Positions 38,683-47,786 are shown, counted from the stretch's first letter. The stretch: 64,000 nt of DNA from Pseudomonas gozinkensis (GCF_014863585.1 NZ_CP062253.1:3560501-3624500); one strand, 5' to 3'. Notes: generated from the letters alone by a model not told the origin. Translations and numbers: made by a program.

Positions 38683-39615
38683 TTATCTCGGAATCAACGC
38701 TCCAGGCACTTGAATCACCTGACTGGCCAGACGATGCCCCGCATCTGCGGCCTGCGCAGGGCTTGCGCCCGACAAACGACTCGCCAGATACGCCGCACTG
38801 AACGAATCCCCCGCCGCCGTGGTGTCCACCACCTTCTCGACCTTCTGCGCCGGGACTTCAAACGCTTCCCCGTCGCAACGGATCAGACAGGCTTCGGCGC
38901 CACGCTTGAGCACCACTTCCGGCGTGCCGATCTGCGCGTACGCTTCAAACACCGCCTCACAGTCCTCGAAATGGAACAGCGCCTGCTCGTCGTCCACTGT
39001 CAGCAACGCCAGATCGACATGGGGCAACACGCTGCGATACGCAGCCCGCGCTTCTTCCACCGAGGCCCACAGACGTGGCCGATAGTTGTTGTCGAAGACG
39101 ATTCGCGCATCACGCTGGCGGGCTTCGATCAAGGTCTCGATCAGCTTTTCCCGCCCCTGCGCGCCGAGTACCGCCAGCGTGATACCGCTGAAATACAGCA
39201 CGTCGTAATCCGGTAGCGCCGCCAGAATTGGCGCGGCCGCCGGCGTGGTGAAGCAGTCGCGAACGGCAGCTTCGTTGCGCCAGTAAAGGAAGCGGCGCTC
39301 ACCGGCCGCATCGGTCTGGATGCAATACAGACCGGGAAGGCGACCGGGCAAGCGCTGAACCAGATCCAGACCAACGTTTTCATCGGCCCAGCTGCGGCAC
39401 ATGGCGTCACTGAAGCTGTCGTCCCCCAGCGCGGTGACGTAATCGACCTGCGCCTTGTCGCCCATGGCGCGGGACAGATAGACCGCCGTGTTCAGCGTGT
39501 CACCGCCAAAACTCTGTTGCAGACTGCCATCGGCACGTTGCTGGAGTTCGATCATGCATTCGCCGATCAGGGCAATGCGCGGGGTGTTCGGACCCAATGG
39601 ACTGAGCGTGTTCAT
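38683..39615 (-). CDS. kdgK: 2-dehydro-3-deoxygluconokinase (KDG kinase), PfkB family
   Basis: A 310-residue sugar kinase. RIALIGECMIELQQRADGSL, then QQSFGGDTLNTAVYLSR, is the KdgK-type N-terminus and DTTAAGDSFSAAYLASRL the ATP/catalytic base motif. It phosphorylates 2-keto-3-deoxygluconate to KDPG for the Entner-Doudoroff pathway. The ATG at 39615 overlaps the stop of the deaminase gene (TGATG), so both are translated together; that pairing is unusual since the deaminase handles amino acids. The substrate is inferred from family. Confidence 0.85.
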   Translation of the reverse strand: MNTLSPLGPNTPRIALIGECMIELQQRADGSLQQSFGGDTLNTAVYLSRAMGDKAQVDYVTALGDDSFSDAMCRSWADENVGLDLVQRLPGRLPGLYCIQTDAAGERRFLYWRNEAAVRDCFTTPAAAPILAALPDYDVLYFSGITLAVLGAQGREKLIETLIEARQRDARIVFDNNYRPRLWASVEEARAAYRSVLPHVDLALLTVDDEQALFHFEDCEAVFEAYAQIGTPEVVLKRGAEACLIRCDGEAFEVPAQKVEKVVDTTAAGDSFSAAYLASRLSGASPAQAADAGHRLASQVIQVPGALIPR

Positions 39616-40835
39616 CAGAAACAGGTTTCCATGGTTTCGATCACCGACAGCTGCTCGTCCACCAGCAGCCCCACGCGCCACTTGTCGAAGGTCAGGCATG
39701 GGTGCGAAGTGCCAAAGGAAATGATGTCGCCGACGCGCAATTCCACGCCTGGCGCCACGGTCATGAACGCGTGCTGATCCATCACCGCCGTCACCTTGCA
39801 GGCGCCGACATCGTCGCCCACCGCCGGCAGCACACCGGCCTTGTAACGCAGCAACGGAACCGGCATCCCGGCATCGAATGCCACGTCACGCTTGCCCAGG
39901 GCAATCACGGCAAACCCCGGCTCCGGCATCGACTGCACGTGGGCCCAGACTTCCAGCGCCGGGTGCAGGCCTTCGTGCAGGTCGCTGCGACGGTCGAGTA
40001 CGCAGCACTGCGCCTCTTTATAGATGCCATGGTCGTGAGCGACATAACTGCCAGGGCGCAGCACGCTGAGGAAGCGCCCGCCGGCGTTCTGCGCTTCGAA
40101 CGACTCAGCAATCAAGTCATACCAGGCCGAACCCGACGCGGTGATGATCGGCTTGGCAATGGCGAACGCGCCGCTGTCCTGCAACTGCACCGCCAGACGC
40201 ACCAGCGAGGCGGCGAATTCACGGATACCGCTGACGGCGTGATCGCCATGGATCACACCCTCGTAGCCTTCGATGCCGGTCAGGGCCAGCGCCGGTTGTG
40301 CGCCGATGGCCTTGGCCAGTTCGATGACTTCCTGCTCGCTGCGGCAACCGCAACGACCGCCGACCACGCCGTACTCGATCATCACGTTCAGGCGTACACC
40401 GCGCGATGCGAAGTAAGCGCCCAGGTCGGCGACGTTGTCCGGGTGATCGACCATGCAATAGAAATCGAAGCCCGAGTCGGCCGCCAGCAGATCGGCGATC
40501 AACGCCATGTTCGGCGTGCCGACCAATTGGTTGGCCATCAACACCCGGCGCACGCCGTGAGCGTAAGCGGCGCGGGTTTGAGTGGCACTGGCCAGGGTGA
40601 TGCCCCACGCGCCGGCGTCGAGCTGACGACGAAACAGCGCCGGGGTCATGCTGGTCTTGCCGTGGGGCGCGAGTTCGGCGCCGCTGTCACTGACGAATTT
40701 CTGCATCCAGCGGATGTTGTGTTCCAGCGCTTCGCGGTGCAGCACCAGCGCCGGCAGGCTGATGTCACGCACCAGTTGCGCGCCGAGGGCGGCATCGCCC
40801 TTTTCCACGGCAGCAGTGTTGTTGGCAGTCGTCAT
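39615..40835 (-). CDS. PLP-dependent amino-acid deaminase (alanine racemase fold, DSD1-like)
   Basis: A 406-residue protein with the fold type III barrel of alanine racemase and D-threonine aldolase: the PLP lysine lies in ELAPHGKTSMTP and the C-terminal D-serine dehydratase-like domain has GMPVPLLRYKAGVLPAVGDD, then ISFGTSHPCLTFDKW with the His/Cys pair that holds zinc in eukaryotic-type D-serine dehydratases. It probably deaminates a hydroxy D-amino acid to a keto acid. The RidA gene nearby, which removes enamine intermediates of such enzymes, supports this. Start ATG 40835. Confidence 0.8.
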   Translation of the reverse strand: MTTANNTAAVEKGDAALGAQLVRDISLPALVLHREALEHNIRWMQKFVSDSGAELAPHGKTSMTPALFRRQLDAGAWGITLASATQTRAAYAHGVRRVLMANQLVGTPNMALIADLLAADSGFDFYCMVDHPDNVADLGAYFASRGVRLNVMIEYGVVGGRCGCRSEQEVIELAKAIGAQPALALTGIEGYEGVIHGDHAVSGIREFAASLVRLAVQLQDSGAFAIAKPIITASGSAWYDLIAESFEAQNAGGRFLSVLRPGSYVAHDHGIYKEAQCCVLDRRSDLHEGLHPALEVWAHVQSMPEPGFAVIALGKRDVAFDAGMPVPLLRYKAGVLPAVGDDVGACKVTAVMDQHAFMTVAPGVELRVGDIISFGTSHPCLTFDKWRVGLLVDEQLSVIETMETCF

Positions 40836-40874
40836 GGTCGAACTCCTCACAGTCGCGCCCGCTGGCGGGCGCGG

Positions 40875-41639
40875 TTATTCGTTGATTCGCCGGGCGAGGC
40901 TGTTGGCGCTCTCGATCAAGACCCGGCGATAGTCGTTGTAATGGGTCTTGGCATCGGCGCGCGGGGCGACGATGCACAGGGTGCAGATGGCAACGCCTTG
41001 AGGGTCTTTGACCGGGGCGGCGAAGCAATGGGTGAAGGTGTCGGCGACACTGTCGAAGGAGAAGAAACCGTCGATGCCGGCCTGACGGATTTCCGCCAGA
41101 AACGTCTCCATCGGCAGGCGTTCGCCACCCGGCAGAATGAAGTCGTCGGGGTCGATCAGGTCGCTGATTTGCTGGTCGCTCAAGTGCGCCAGCAGCAAGC
41201 GTCCGGAGGCGGTCCAAGGGATCGGCGCGTTTTCGCCGATATCGGAAGAAATACGGAAATGCCGTTCGCCCTCCTTCATCAGCGCCACCGTGTATTTGCG
41301 CCCGTTGAGCAGGCACATCTGCGCGGTTTCCCGGGTCTGGCTGACGATCTCCTGCAACGCATGATCGGCTTCGCGACTGAGGTCGAAGTGGCGCAAATGA
41401 GCCTGGCCGAGGAAGTACAGCTGACGACCGAGGTAAACGTGACCGTCCTTGCCCACCGGCTCCAGAATCCGCCGCTCGAGCAACGAGGCCACCAGTTCAT
41501 AGACCGTGGATTTCGGGCTGCCGATGCCGTTGGCGATGTCGTTCGGACGCAGGGGCTGGCCGATTTCCTTGAGGAAATCGAGGATATCGAACGCCCGGTC
41601 CAGACCGCGTGCCCGGCGCTTGATGGTGTCTTCGGTCAT
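40875..41639 (-). CDS. IclR family transcriptional regulator
   Basis: About 254 residues. The N-terminal winged helix (RAFDILDFLKEIGQPLRPND, then IANGIGSPKSTVYELVASLL) binds DNA and the C-terminal GAF-like domain (IPWTASGRLLLAHLSDQQIS, then FCFAAPVKD-like) binds an effector. Either ATG 41639 (MTEDTIKRRARG) or ATG 41654 may be used. It lies between the deaminase and RidA genes on the same strand and is the likely regulator of the whole cluster; inverted repeats before the binding-protein gene are candidate sites. Confidence 0.85.
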   Translation of the reverse strand: MTEDTIKRRARGLDRAFDILDFLKEIGQPLRPNDIANGIGSPKSTVYELVASLLERRILEPVGKDGHVYLGRQLYFLGQAHLRHFDLSREADHALQEIVSQTRETAQMCLLNGRKYTVALMKEGERHFRISSDIGENAPIPWTASGRLLLAHLSDQQISDLIDPDDFILPGGERLPMETFLAEIRQAGIDGFFSFDSVADTFTHCFAAPVKDPQGVAICTLCIVAPRADAKTHYNDYRRVLIESANSLARRINE

Positions 41640-41684
41640 TTCAGTGGTTCCCATTCAAAGTGCCGGGAGTTTATCGCGAAAAAT

Positions 41685-41709
41685 CGCTCCCACGCTCTAC
41701 GCGGGAGCG
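41685..41709. repeat. single REP-like hairpin
   Basis: CGCTCCCACG-CTCTA-CGCGGGAGCG, an almost perfect 10-bp stem between iclR and ridA. Probably a lone REP remnant. Confidence 0.5.
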
Positions 41710-41717
41710 GCCAATGC

Positions 41718-42107
41718 TCAAGCCTTCTTCTTGTACGCAATGCAGTCGATCTCGACCTTGCAGTCGACCATCATGCTCGCCTGCACACAGGCCCGGGCCG
41801 GTGCGTGTTCAGGCTTGAAGTACTCGCCGAAGACCTTGTTGAAACTGCTGAAATCCCGTGGATCGTCCAGCCATACGCCAGCACGTACCACGTCTTCCAG
41901 GCTATAACCGGCCTCTTCGAGAATCGCGATCAGGTTTTTCATGGTCTGGTGCGTCTGCTCGACGATGCCGCCCACAATGATCTCGCCATCCACCGCCGGC
42001 ACCTGCCCGGAAACGTGCAGCCAGCCATCGGCTTCAACGGCGCGGGCGAATGGACGAGGCTGACCGCCAGCGGCGGTGCTGCCGGTGCCGTAACGAGTAA
42101 TGCTCAT
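41718..42107 (-). CDS. RidA family protein (reactive enamine/imine deaminase)
   Basis: A 129-residue member of the YjgF/YER057c/UK114 family. The catalytic arginine stands in HAPARACVQASMM (about residue 105); GWLHVSGQVPAVDGEIIVGG and VEQTHQTMKNLIAILEEAGY are family patterns. RidA proteins form trimers and hydrolyse enamines and imines released by PLP enzymes. Here it sits two genes from a PLP-dependent deaminase and next to an amino-acid transporter, so it probably finishes or detoxifies that reaction. Confidence 0.88.
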   Translation of the reverse strand: MSITRYGTGSTAAGGQPRPFARAVEADGWLHVSGQVPAVDGEIIVGGIVEQTHQTMKNLIAILEEAGYSLEDVVRAGVWLDDPRDFSSFNKVFGEYFKPEHAPARACVQASMMVDCKVEIDCIAYKKKA

Positions 42108-42138
42108 GGGTGTTTCTCCTGATTGAAAAAGTGAAAAG

Positions 42139-42936
42139 TCAGAACCGCGTGCTTTTGAGAAATTCCGCCAGCCGCGGCGATTGAGGACGCTCGAACAGTT
42201 CCTTGGGAGGCCCCTGCTCTTCGATGCGTCCCTGATTCATGAAAACGATCTTGTCCGAAACCTCGAAGGCAAAACGCATTTCGTGAGTCACCAGCAACAT
42301 GGTCATGCCGTCCTCGGCCAGGCCCTTGATCACGTTGAGTACTTCGCCGACCAGTTCAGGGTCGAGGGCCGAGGTGACTTCGTCGAACAACATCAGGCTC
42401 GGATTCATCGCAATCGCCCGGGCAATCGCCACGCGCTGTTGCTGACCGCCGGACAACTGACCGGGAAAGTGATTGCGCCGCTCCAGCAGGCCGACCCGCT
42501 CCAGCCATTTCTCGGCCAGGACCACGGCTTCGTCCTTGTGCATCTTTTTGACTTTCAGCAAGCCGAGCGTGACGTTCTGCAACGCGGTGAGATGCGGGAA
42601 CAGGTTGAATTGCTGGAACGCCATGCCGGTCATCGCACGATGACGGGCAATGACTTTTTCCGGGTGGCGCACGCGTTTGCCGTTGAGTTCGTCATAGCCA
42701 ATGGATTCGCCGTCGAGCAGGATCTGCCCGCCCTGGAACTCCTCCAGCATGTTCACGCAGCGCAACAGCGTGGTCTTGCCCGAGCCGCTGGAGCCGATCA
42801 ATGTCACCACGTTGCCGCGCTGCATGCTCAGGTCGACACCCTTGAGCACTTCGACCGCGCCGTACTGTTTGTGCAGGCCACGGATGTCCAGCAGGGGCTG
42901 AGCGTTCTGGACGTTGGAAACTTGAGCTTGAGTCAT
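42139..42936 (-). CDS. polar amino acid ABC transporter ATP-binding protein
   Basis: A 265-residue ATPase of the GlnQ/HisP type: Walker [11 protein letters not shown]-loop [20 protein letters not shown], signature [15 protein letters not shown], Walker [15 protein letters not shown], switch His in VTHEM. The short insert [20 protein letters not shown] is normal. It drives the two permeases encoded just upstream (4-bp overlap with the first). It acts at the inner face of the membrane. Part of the operon from 45167 leftwards. Confidence 0.93.
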   Translation of the reverse strand: MTQAQVSNVQNAQPLLDIRGLHKQYGAVEVLKGVDLSMQRGNVVTLIGSSGSGKTTLLRCVNMLEEFQGGQILLDGESIGYDELNGKRVRHPEKVIARHRAMTGMAFQQFNLFPHLTALQNVTLGLLKVKKMHKDEAVVLAEKWLERVGLLERRNHFPGQLSGGQQQRVAIARAIAMNPSLMLFDEVTSALDPELVGEVLNVIKGLAEDGMTMLLVTHEMRFAFEVSDKIVFMNQGRIEEQGPPKELFERPQSPRLAEFLKSTRF

Positions 42937-43595
42937 GGCAGGGCCACCCGCTTTTCAATGTGCCGGCCGAGTAATTCGATGCCGTAGTTGATGACGAAGA
43001 ACAGAAAACCGGCGAACAGATAAAACTCCAGGGTCATGAACGTCCGGGCGATGATCTGCTGGGTGCTGAGCAACAACTCGGCCACGCCGATCACCGACAG
43101 CAAGGTCGAAGCCTTGACGATTTCCGTGGACGAGTTGACCCAGGTCGGCAGGATCTGCCGCAGTGCCTGAGGCAGCAGCACGTAGCCGAGGGACTGATAG
43201 AACGTCAGACCGATGGCCTTGCCGGCTTCCAACTGCCCGCGTGGCAACGCCTGCAATGCACCGCGCACAATCTCGGCGACGTGGGAGCCGCAAAACAGCG
43301 TCAGCCCGAGCGCACCGGCCTGAAACGCGCTGATCTGCCAGCCGAGCGCCGGCGCCATATAGAAGCAGGCCAGCACCAGCACAAACACCGGCGTGCCGCG
43401 AATCAGGTCGACATAAAGGCGGAACGGCGCGCGCATCCAGAACTTGCCGTAGGTCAGCACCAGACCGGCAAATACGCCGATGACCGTGCCGAACAGAATC
43501 GCCAGCGCCGACACCTGCACGCTGGTCAGAAAGCCTTGCCACAAGGCTTCGCGAGCAATCCACAACTCATGCAACCAACTGGGGGATTCGTACAT
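42933..43595 (-). CDS. polar amino acid ABC transporter permease
   Basis: A 220-residue HisM/GlnP-type permease with five hydrophobic helices. [20 protein letters not shown] and [20 protein letters not shown], then [20 protein letters not shown], are the class signature and ATPase contact loop. It starts [20 protein letters not shown] and overlaps the ATPase gene. It pairs with the second permease (43605) as a heterodimer. Confidence 0.92.
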   Translation of the reverse strand: MYESPSWLHELWIAREALWQGFLTSVQVSALAILFGTVIGVFAGLVLTYGKFWMRAPFRLYVDLIRGTPVFVLVLACFYMAPALGWQISAFQAGALGLTLFCGSHVAEIVRGALQALPRGQLEAGKAIGLTFYQSLGYVLLPQALRQILPTWVNSSTEIVKASTLLSVIGVAELLLSTQQIIARTFMTLEFYLFAGFLFFVINYGIELLGRHIEKRVALP

Positions 43596-43604
43596 CGCAG
43601 CCTC

Positions 43605-44267
43605 CTATCGGCGGATCGCCAGACGCTGCTCGAGGTAACGCAGCAGCATGGCAATGAGGTAACAGGCCGCGACATACAACGCCGTGGTCACCAGCCAGGT
43701 TTCGATCACCCGGTAGCTCTCGACGTTGATCTTGCGCGCGTAATAGGTCAGCTCCGGCACCGCGATCGCGGCGGCCAGCGAGGTGTCCTTGAACAGCGAA
43801 ATGAAGTTGTTCGACAACGCCGGCAGCACGTTGCGCAACATCACCGGCACGGTGACATAGGCCTTCACCTGCCACTCGCCGAGACCGATGGCCAGCCCCG
43901 CTTCGCGCTGGCCCTTGGGAATGCTCAACAAACCGCCGCGGAACACTTCGGTCAGGTACGCCCCGGCATACAGCGACAGGGTGATGATGAACGACGGGAT
44001 CTTGTCCAGCCGGATCCCCAGGCTCGGCAACGCAAAGTAGATCAACAGAATCAACACCAGGATCGGCGTGTTACGGATCACCGTCACATACACCGATGCC
44101 AGCACCCGCAAGGCGCGATGCTTCGACAACAAGGCAAACGCCATCAGCAGGCCGATCACGCAGCCGATGGCAATCGACACCAGCGCCAGTTCGAGGCCCA
44201 GACCGAGCCCCGCCAGCAAGGTGTCGAAATCGCGCCACACGGCGGCAAAGTTCAACTGATAGTTCAT
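43605..44267 (-). CDS. polar amino acid ABC transporter permease
   Basis: A second 220-residue permease: VTVIRNTPILVLILLIYFAL and TEVFRGGLLSIPKGQREAGL, then AIGLGEWQVKAYVTVPVMLR, match the same motifs. It starts MNYQLNFAAVWRDFDTLLAG and lies 9 bp before the other permease. Between it and the binding-protein gene lies a short GC-rich hairpin (44286-44305), which may set the binding protein to a higher level than the membrane parts. Confidence 0.92.
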   Translation of the reverse strand: MNYQLNFAAVWRDFDTLLAGLGLGLELALVSIAIGCVIGLLMAFALLSKHRALRVLASVYVTVIRNTPILVLILLIYFALPSLGIRLDKIPSFIITLSLYAGAYLTEVFRGGLLSIPKGQREAGLAIGLGEWQVKAYVTVPVMLRNVLPALSNNFISLFKDTSLAAAIAVPELTYYARKINVESYRVIETWLVTTALYVAACYLIAMLLRYLEQRLAIRR

Positions 44268-44318
44268 GGTCGGCAGTACCTTGAGCGGGGCGCGTCAGGG
44301 CGCCCCACTCTCACGGGA

Positions 44319-45167
44319 TCATTTGAATTCGACAGGGAAACCGATGGCAGGCGATGGCAGATCGACGCCGAACCATTGCTTGAACGAGGCGGCGTAGGTC
44401 GGGAACTCCACGCCCGTCATGGCTTCGTGCAGGGTGGTGTTGACGAAGTTCAGCCAGTCCTGATCGCCGCGTTTGACCGCGCAGGCGTAGGTCTGCGGGC
44501 TCCAGGCGTACGTCGGGCTGCGGTAGCGGCCAGGGTTCTGCACCATCAGGTATTTGACCGAAGACTGGTCGGTGGCGGCAGCATCGGCCCGGCCGGAGTT
44601 CACCGCCTGGTACATCAGGTCGACGCTGTCGTACTGATCGACCTTGGCCTTGGGCAGCGCCTGATGCACCAGCTCTTCGGCGTACACGTTCTGCAGCACG
44701 GCCACGGTCACACCGTCACCACCGGCCTGCAGGTCTTCGATTTCCTTGTATTTGCTGTTGTTCGGCAGCAGCAGGCCGACACCTTCGCGGTAGTACGGCA
44801 GGGTGAACGCCACTTGCTGCGCACGGCTGGCGGTGACGGTGATGAACTGGCAGCTCATGTCGACCTTGTCGGTCAGCAGATTGGGAATTCGTGCATCGGA
44901 CGACTGCACTACAAACTCGACCTTGCTCGGATCGTTGAACAGACCTTTGGCCACCATCCGGGCGATGTCGATATCAAAACCCTGCAACTTGCCGTCCGCG
45001 CCCTGGAAGTGCCACGGCGCGTTGGTGCTGCCGGTGCCCACAATCAGTTTTCCACGGGCCAGCACGCTGTCGAGCTTGCTGTCGGCCGCCTGGGCCATAC
45101 CCGTGACAGCGGACGAAGCCGCGAGAACAAAAACACACGCTTTGAACAAGGAAGGTCGGCGATGCAT
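44319..45167 (-). CDS. amino acid ABC transporter periplasmic binding protein
   Basis: A 282-residue family 3 binding protein. MHRRPSLFKACVFVLAASSA, then VTGMAQA, is a Sec signal peptide. KLIVGTGSTNAPWHFQGADG, then KLQGFDIDIARMVAKGLF, is the ligand-domain signature, and QFITVTASRAQQVAFTLPYY follows. ATG 45167 has GGAG upstream; a GTG three codons earlier is less likely. The ligand is probably the amino acid broken down by the deaminase next door; which one cannot be told. Confidence 0.92.
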   Translation of the reverse strand: MHRRPSLFKACVFVLAASSAVTGMAQAADSKLDSVLARGKLIVGTGSTNAPWHFQGADGKLQGFDIDIARMVAKGLFNDPSKVEFVVQSSDARIPNLLTDKVDMSCQFITVTASRAQQVAFTLPYYREGVGLLLPNNSKYKEIEDLQAGGDGVTVAVLQNVYAEELVHQALPKAKVDQYDSVDLMYQAVNSGRADAAATDQSSVKYLMVQNPGRYRSPTYAWSPQTYACAVKRGDQDWLNFVNTTLHEAMTGVEFPTYAASFKQWFGVDLPSPAIGFPVEFK

Positions 45168-45190
45168 GGCAAGCACTCCAGGAAGTTGTT

Positions 45191-45230
45191 TATTCCGCTA
45201 TACCGGAACACGGTTTGTTACTACGGAATA
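45191..45230. promoter_or_regulatory. candidate IclR operator before the transporter operon
   Basis: TTCCG-CTATAC-CGGAA (45193-45208) is a perfect 5-6-5 inverted repeat, and TATTCCG (45191-45197) also pairs with CGGAATA (45224-45230). Such TTCC/GGAA palindromes are common for IclR regulators. It lies 24-63 bp before the ATG at 45167. Confidence 0.5.
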
Positions 45231-45410
45231 GACAGCAGAAAGTGTGCCACAGGATTCGGGGGGAATCTGCACCCGTTTGAAAATTCTCAGGAATCAAAGA
45301 GATACGTAAAAAGGAAAAAAATAGAGAAACAGCGAGAGAGCGGAGCGTGCGCTACCGTTGGCTACAACAATGCGGGTAGCAGGTTCCCAGTCGGTGCACG
45401 GGTGATCGAT

Positions 45411-45821
45411 TCAGGGGCAGTGCCCATTGTTACCGTAAGAGATGCCGGAGCAGATGCAGGCAATAAGGTCATCTATCGCGACCTTTATGGTCGGATCATT
45501 TTCCCGTTCCTTGCAAAGAGCAATCAGCTCCAGATCCTCAAGACGATTCATCAGCGCTTCATAGGTTTTTGCCGGGACGCAATAAAAGGCCGGCTCATTG
45601 CGGTTGAGAATTGCGACTGAATCACCGCCGCCTGCTGCGACAGTTCCCATGGGATTTTTTTTCAGTTCGGAAATGCTTGCTACGACTTGGGAAAGGACAC
45701 TGTGAGTCATGAAGGTTTGCTTCGGAGTGCTTTTCAGAGTGCTGAAAATAGCACTCCAGGACGCATCTGACTTCAATCCTTTTGCTACGGAAACTGCTTT
45801 CAAACTTGCATCGCTGCCCAT
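45411..45821 (-). CDS. orphan YefM/Phd-like antitoxin with extra N-terminal segment
   Basis: From Met38 (ATG 45710) the protein reads MTHSVLSQVVASISELKKNP, then MGTVAAGGGDSVAILNRNEP and AFYCVPAKTYEALMNRLEDL, the usual antitoxin fold that binds DNA and masks a RelE/YoeB-type toxin. The best ribosome binding site (AAAGGAG) however precedes the ATG at 45821, which would add 37 residues (MGSDASLKAVSVAKG...) not seen in the family. The C-terminus (ACICSGISYGNNGHCP) is also unusual, and no toxin gene follows in the 230 bp downstream. It looks like a solitary antitoxin, perhaps remodelled at both ends. Confidence 0.6.
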   Translation of the reverse strand: MGSDASLKAVSVAKGLKSDASWSAIFSTLKSTPKQTFMTHSVLSQVVASISELKKNPMGTVAAGGGDSVAILNRNEPAFYCVPAKTYEALMNRLEDLELIALCKERENDPTIKVAIDDLIACICSGISYGNNGHCP

Positions 45822-46024
45822 CAGGAGCTCCTTTGATTAAGGTCTGAAAAACGATACCAGCTGCCTGGCCTCCGCGGATCTGAGTCTTCTGAGGGAATGC
45901 TCTCGCATCAAAGTAGGACGAAATCATCCTTTGTAGGACCTACCTGTAATTTCTGACAGTAGACCGCCGTTTTGCCCTGCTTTAACGTCAAAGGCCTTCC
46001 AGATTCATTGCTCAGGAGGCTCCA

Positions 46025-46456
46025 ATGACGACACCGACTCGATATTCAGCGTTGCCCCCGACGTACCGGAAGGTCTTGAAAGCCAGGCGCCTTGTCGTTC
46101 TGTATTTCTTCAACGAGCACTGCGGTGCCTGCGTTTTCGCAGGTCCGGTTTTCCTCGATATCGCCAAACCTTTCCGGCCCTGGATGGATATCTTCATGCT
46201 CGATACCGCACAGTCGTGCCGGCATCCGGATGTCACAGGAACCCCGACAGTGTTGTTCTACAAGGAAGGTGTACTGCAAAAAAAACTGAAAGGCATCGGT
46301 TCGGAAGAATCCCTCTTGCAAGACTTCACCCAATTCCTCGGCAAAACCAGACACTGCTCTGCACCGCGCAAGTCGACCCATGACCTGAACTGGCTTCGCC
46401 ACACCCTCCGCACCCTATGCACCATCCCCCGCGCAAAACGATGGAACTTTTCCTGA
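46025..46456 (+). CDS. thioredoxin-like protein (143 aa)
   Basis: LVVLYFFNEHCGACVFAGPV contains CGAC, a C-x-x-C redox site at the start of a helix after the first strand, and TGTPTVLFYKEGVLQKKLKG holds the cis-proline segment, so the first 105 residues form a thioredoxin fold. The last 35 residues (CSAPRKSTHDLNWLRHTLRT, then LCTIPRAKRW) are basic and outside the fold. No signal peptide: cytosolic. The CGAC pair differs from the CGPC of thioredoxin 1. It stands alone, with a terminator 70 bp on. Confidence 0.75.
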   Translation: MTTPTRYSALPPTYRKVLKARRLVVLYFFNEHCGACVFAGPVFLDIAKPFRPWMDIFMLDTAQSCRHPDVTGTPTVLFYKEGVLQKKLKGIGSEESLLQDFTQFLGKTRHCSAPRKSTHDLNWLRHTLRTLCTIPRAKRWNFS

Positions 46457-46524
46457 AAGTGCCACCTAAGAGCCATCAGGTAATGGCACCTTCGTTCCAA
46501 TTGATCTGTAACAACTAGCCTCGA

Positions 46525-46570
46525 AGCCGGATTGGACAAGCTCCCATCCGGCTGCTTTTCTTTATTTCTC
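46525..46570 (+). terminator. intrinsic terminator after the thioredoxin-like gene
   Basis: AGCCGGAT (46525-46532) and ATCCGGCT (46546-46553), 8-bp stem, followed by GCTTTTCTTTATTT. It isolates the next operon from upstream transcription. Confidence 0.7.
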
Positions 46571-46631
46571 AGAAAGAGATAAGTGCTGCCGGCCCTCGGG
46601 CTGCAGCCTTGCTTCGTCCCAGGAGGGGTCA

Positions 46632-47786
46632 ATGTCCTTTAATGTCATGATGGTTTTCGGTACTCGCCCGGAGGCCATCAAAATGGCCCCGCTGGCTCGG
46701 GTTCTTCGTCAGTGGCCCGACATCACACTCAACATCTGCTCCACCGGCCAGCATCGCGAAATGCTCACTCAGGTGCTGGACGCGTTCGAACTGACGGTCG
46801 ACGAAGACCTGCAAGTCATGACCCAGGGCCAGTCCATCAACGGCTTGTCGCAACATCTGCTCGCACAACTCGATCAGGCCTACGAGCGGGTCAAGCCGGA
46901 CATCGTGCTGGTCCACGGCGACACCACCACCAGCTTCATCGCCGCCCTCGCCGCCTTCAATCGCCAGTTGCCCATCGGTCATGTCGAAGCCGGTTTGCGT
47001 ACCGGCAACCTGCGCGCGCCCTGGCCCGAGGAGGCGAATCGACGCCTGACCGGCGTGATTACCGACCTGCATTTCCCGCCGACCTCCAAGTCCGCCGCCA
47101 ATCTGCTGCGCGAAGGCGTACCCGAAGACAACATTGAAATCACCGGCAACACCGTGATCGATGCCTTGCTGTGGATGCGCAAGCACCAGCAGGATATCGA
47201 TTGGCATCCACCTGCCGATTCGCCCCTGGCGGCGCTGGATGACCAGCGCCGGATGATTCTGGTCACCAGCCATCGACGGGAAAATTTCGGCGACGGTTTC
47301 CGCAATATCTGCCAGGCCCTGGCCGAACTGGCCGAGCAATACCCGGACGTGCAATTCGTCTATCCGGTGCACCTCAACCCGCTGGTACAGGAGGTCGTGT
47401 ACGGCATGCTGGCCGACAAACCGAACATCTATCTGGTGCCACCGCAGGACTATCCGAACTTCGTCTGGCTGATGGGCCGCGCGCACTTCATCCTGACCGA
47501 CTCCGGTGGCGTCCAGGAGGAAGCTCCGGCGATCGGCAAACCCCTGCTGGTACTGCGCGACGTCACCGAGCGACCTTCGGTACTGGAGAGCGGCACCATG
47601 CTGCTGGTGGGCACCGACAAGGCGCGCATCGTCAAGGAAGCCCGACAACTGCTGGATGACCCGGACACCTACGCGCGCATGAGCCGCGTGCACTTCCCCT
47701 ACGGCGACGGTCACGCCAGCGAACTGATCGCCACCCGCCTCCACGCCTGGCTGAGCGCACGCTTGGCGGCGGGTAAAGGGGTATGA
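46632..47786 (+). CDS. wecB: UDP-N-acetylglucosamine 2-epimerase (non-hydrolysing)
   Basis: A 384-residue enzyme turning UDP-GlcNAc into UDP-ManNAc. VMMVFGTRPEAIKMAPLARV at the start, HVEAGLRTGNLRAPWPEEAN, then RRLTGVITDLHFPPT, and TDSGGVQEEAPAIGKPLLVL are family motifs, with the catalytic acidic and His residues in the last two. AGGAGGGG stands before the ATG. It is first of five coupled genes: its stop overlaps the nfrB start by 4 bp. In E. coli the NfrB glycan pathway needs WecB for its ManNAc donor, so a dedicated copy here fits the same polymer. Confidence 0.93.
   Translation: MSFNVMMVFGTRPEAIKMAPLARVLRQWPDITLNICSTGQHREMLTQVLDAFELTVDEDLQVMTQGQSINGLSQHLLAQLDQAYERVKPDIVLVHGDTTTSFIAALAAFNRQLPIGHVEAGLRTGNLRAPWPEEANRRLTGVITDLHFPPTSKSAANLLREGVPEDNIEITGNTVIDALLWMRKHQQDIDWHPPADSPLAALDDQRRMILVTSHRRENFGDGFRNICQALAELAEQYPDVQFVYPVHLNPLVQEVVYGMLADKPNIYLVPPQDYPNFVWLMGRAHFILTDSGGVQEEAPAIGKPLLVLRDVTERPSVLESGTMLLVGTDKARIVKEARQLLDDPDTYARMSRVHFPYGDGHASELIATRLHAWLSARLAAGKGV

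Noticed and set aside
39702..42122. 806-codon open frame on the + strand
   Set aside because: It lies antisense to the deaminase, iclR and ridA genes, which all show clear domains and coupling.
43281..45620. 779-codon open frame on the + strand
   Set aside because: It is antisense to both permeases and the binding protein and has no recognisable domain.
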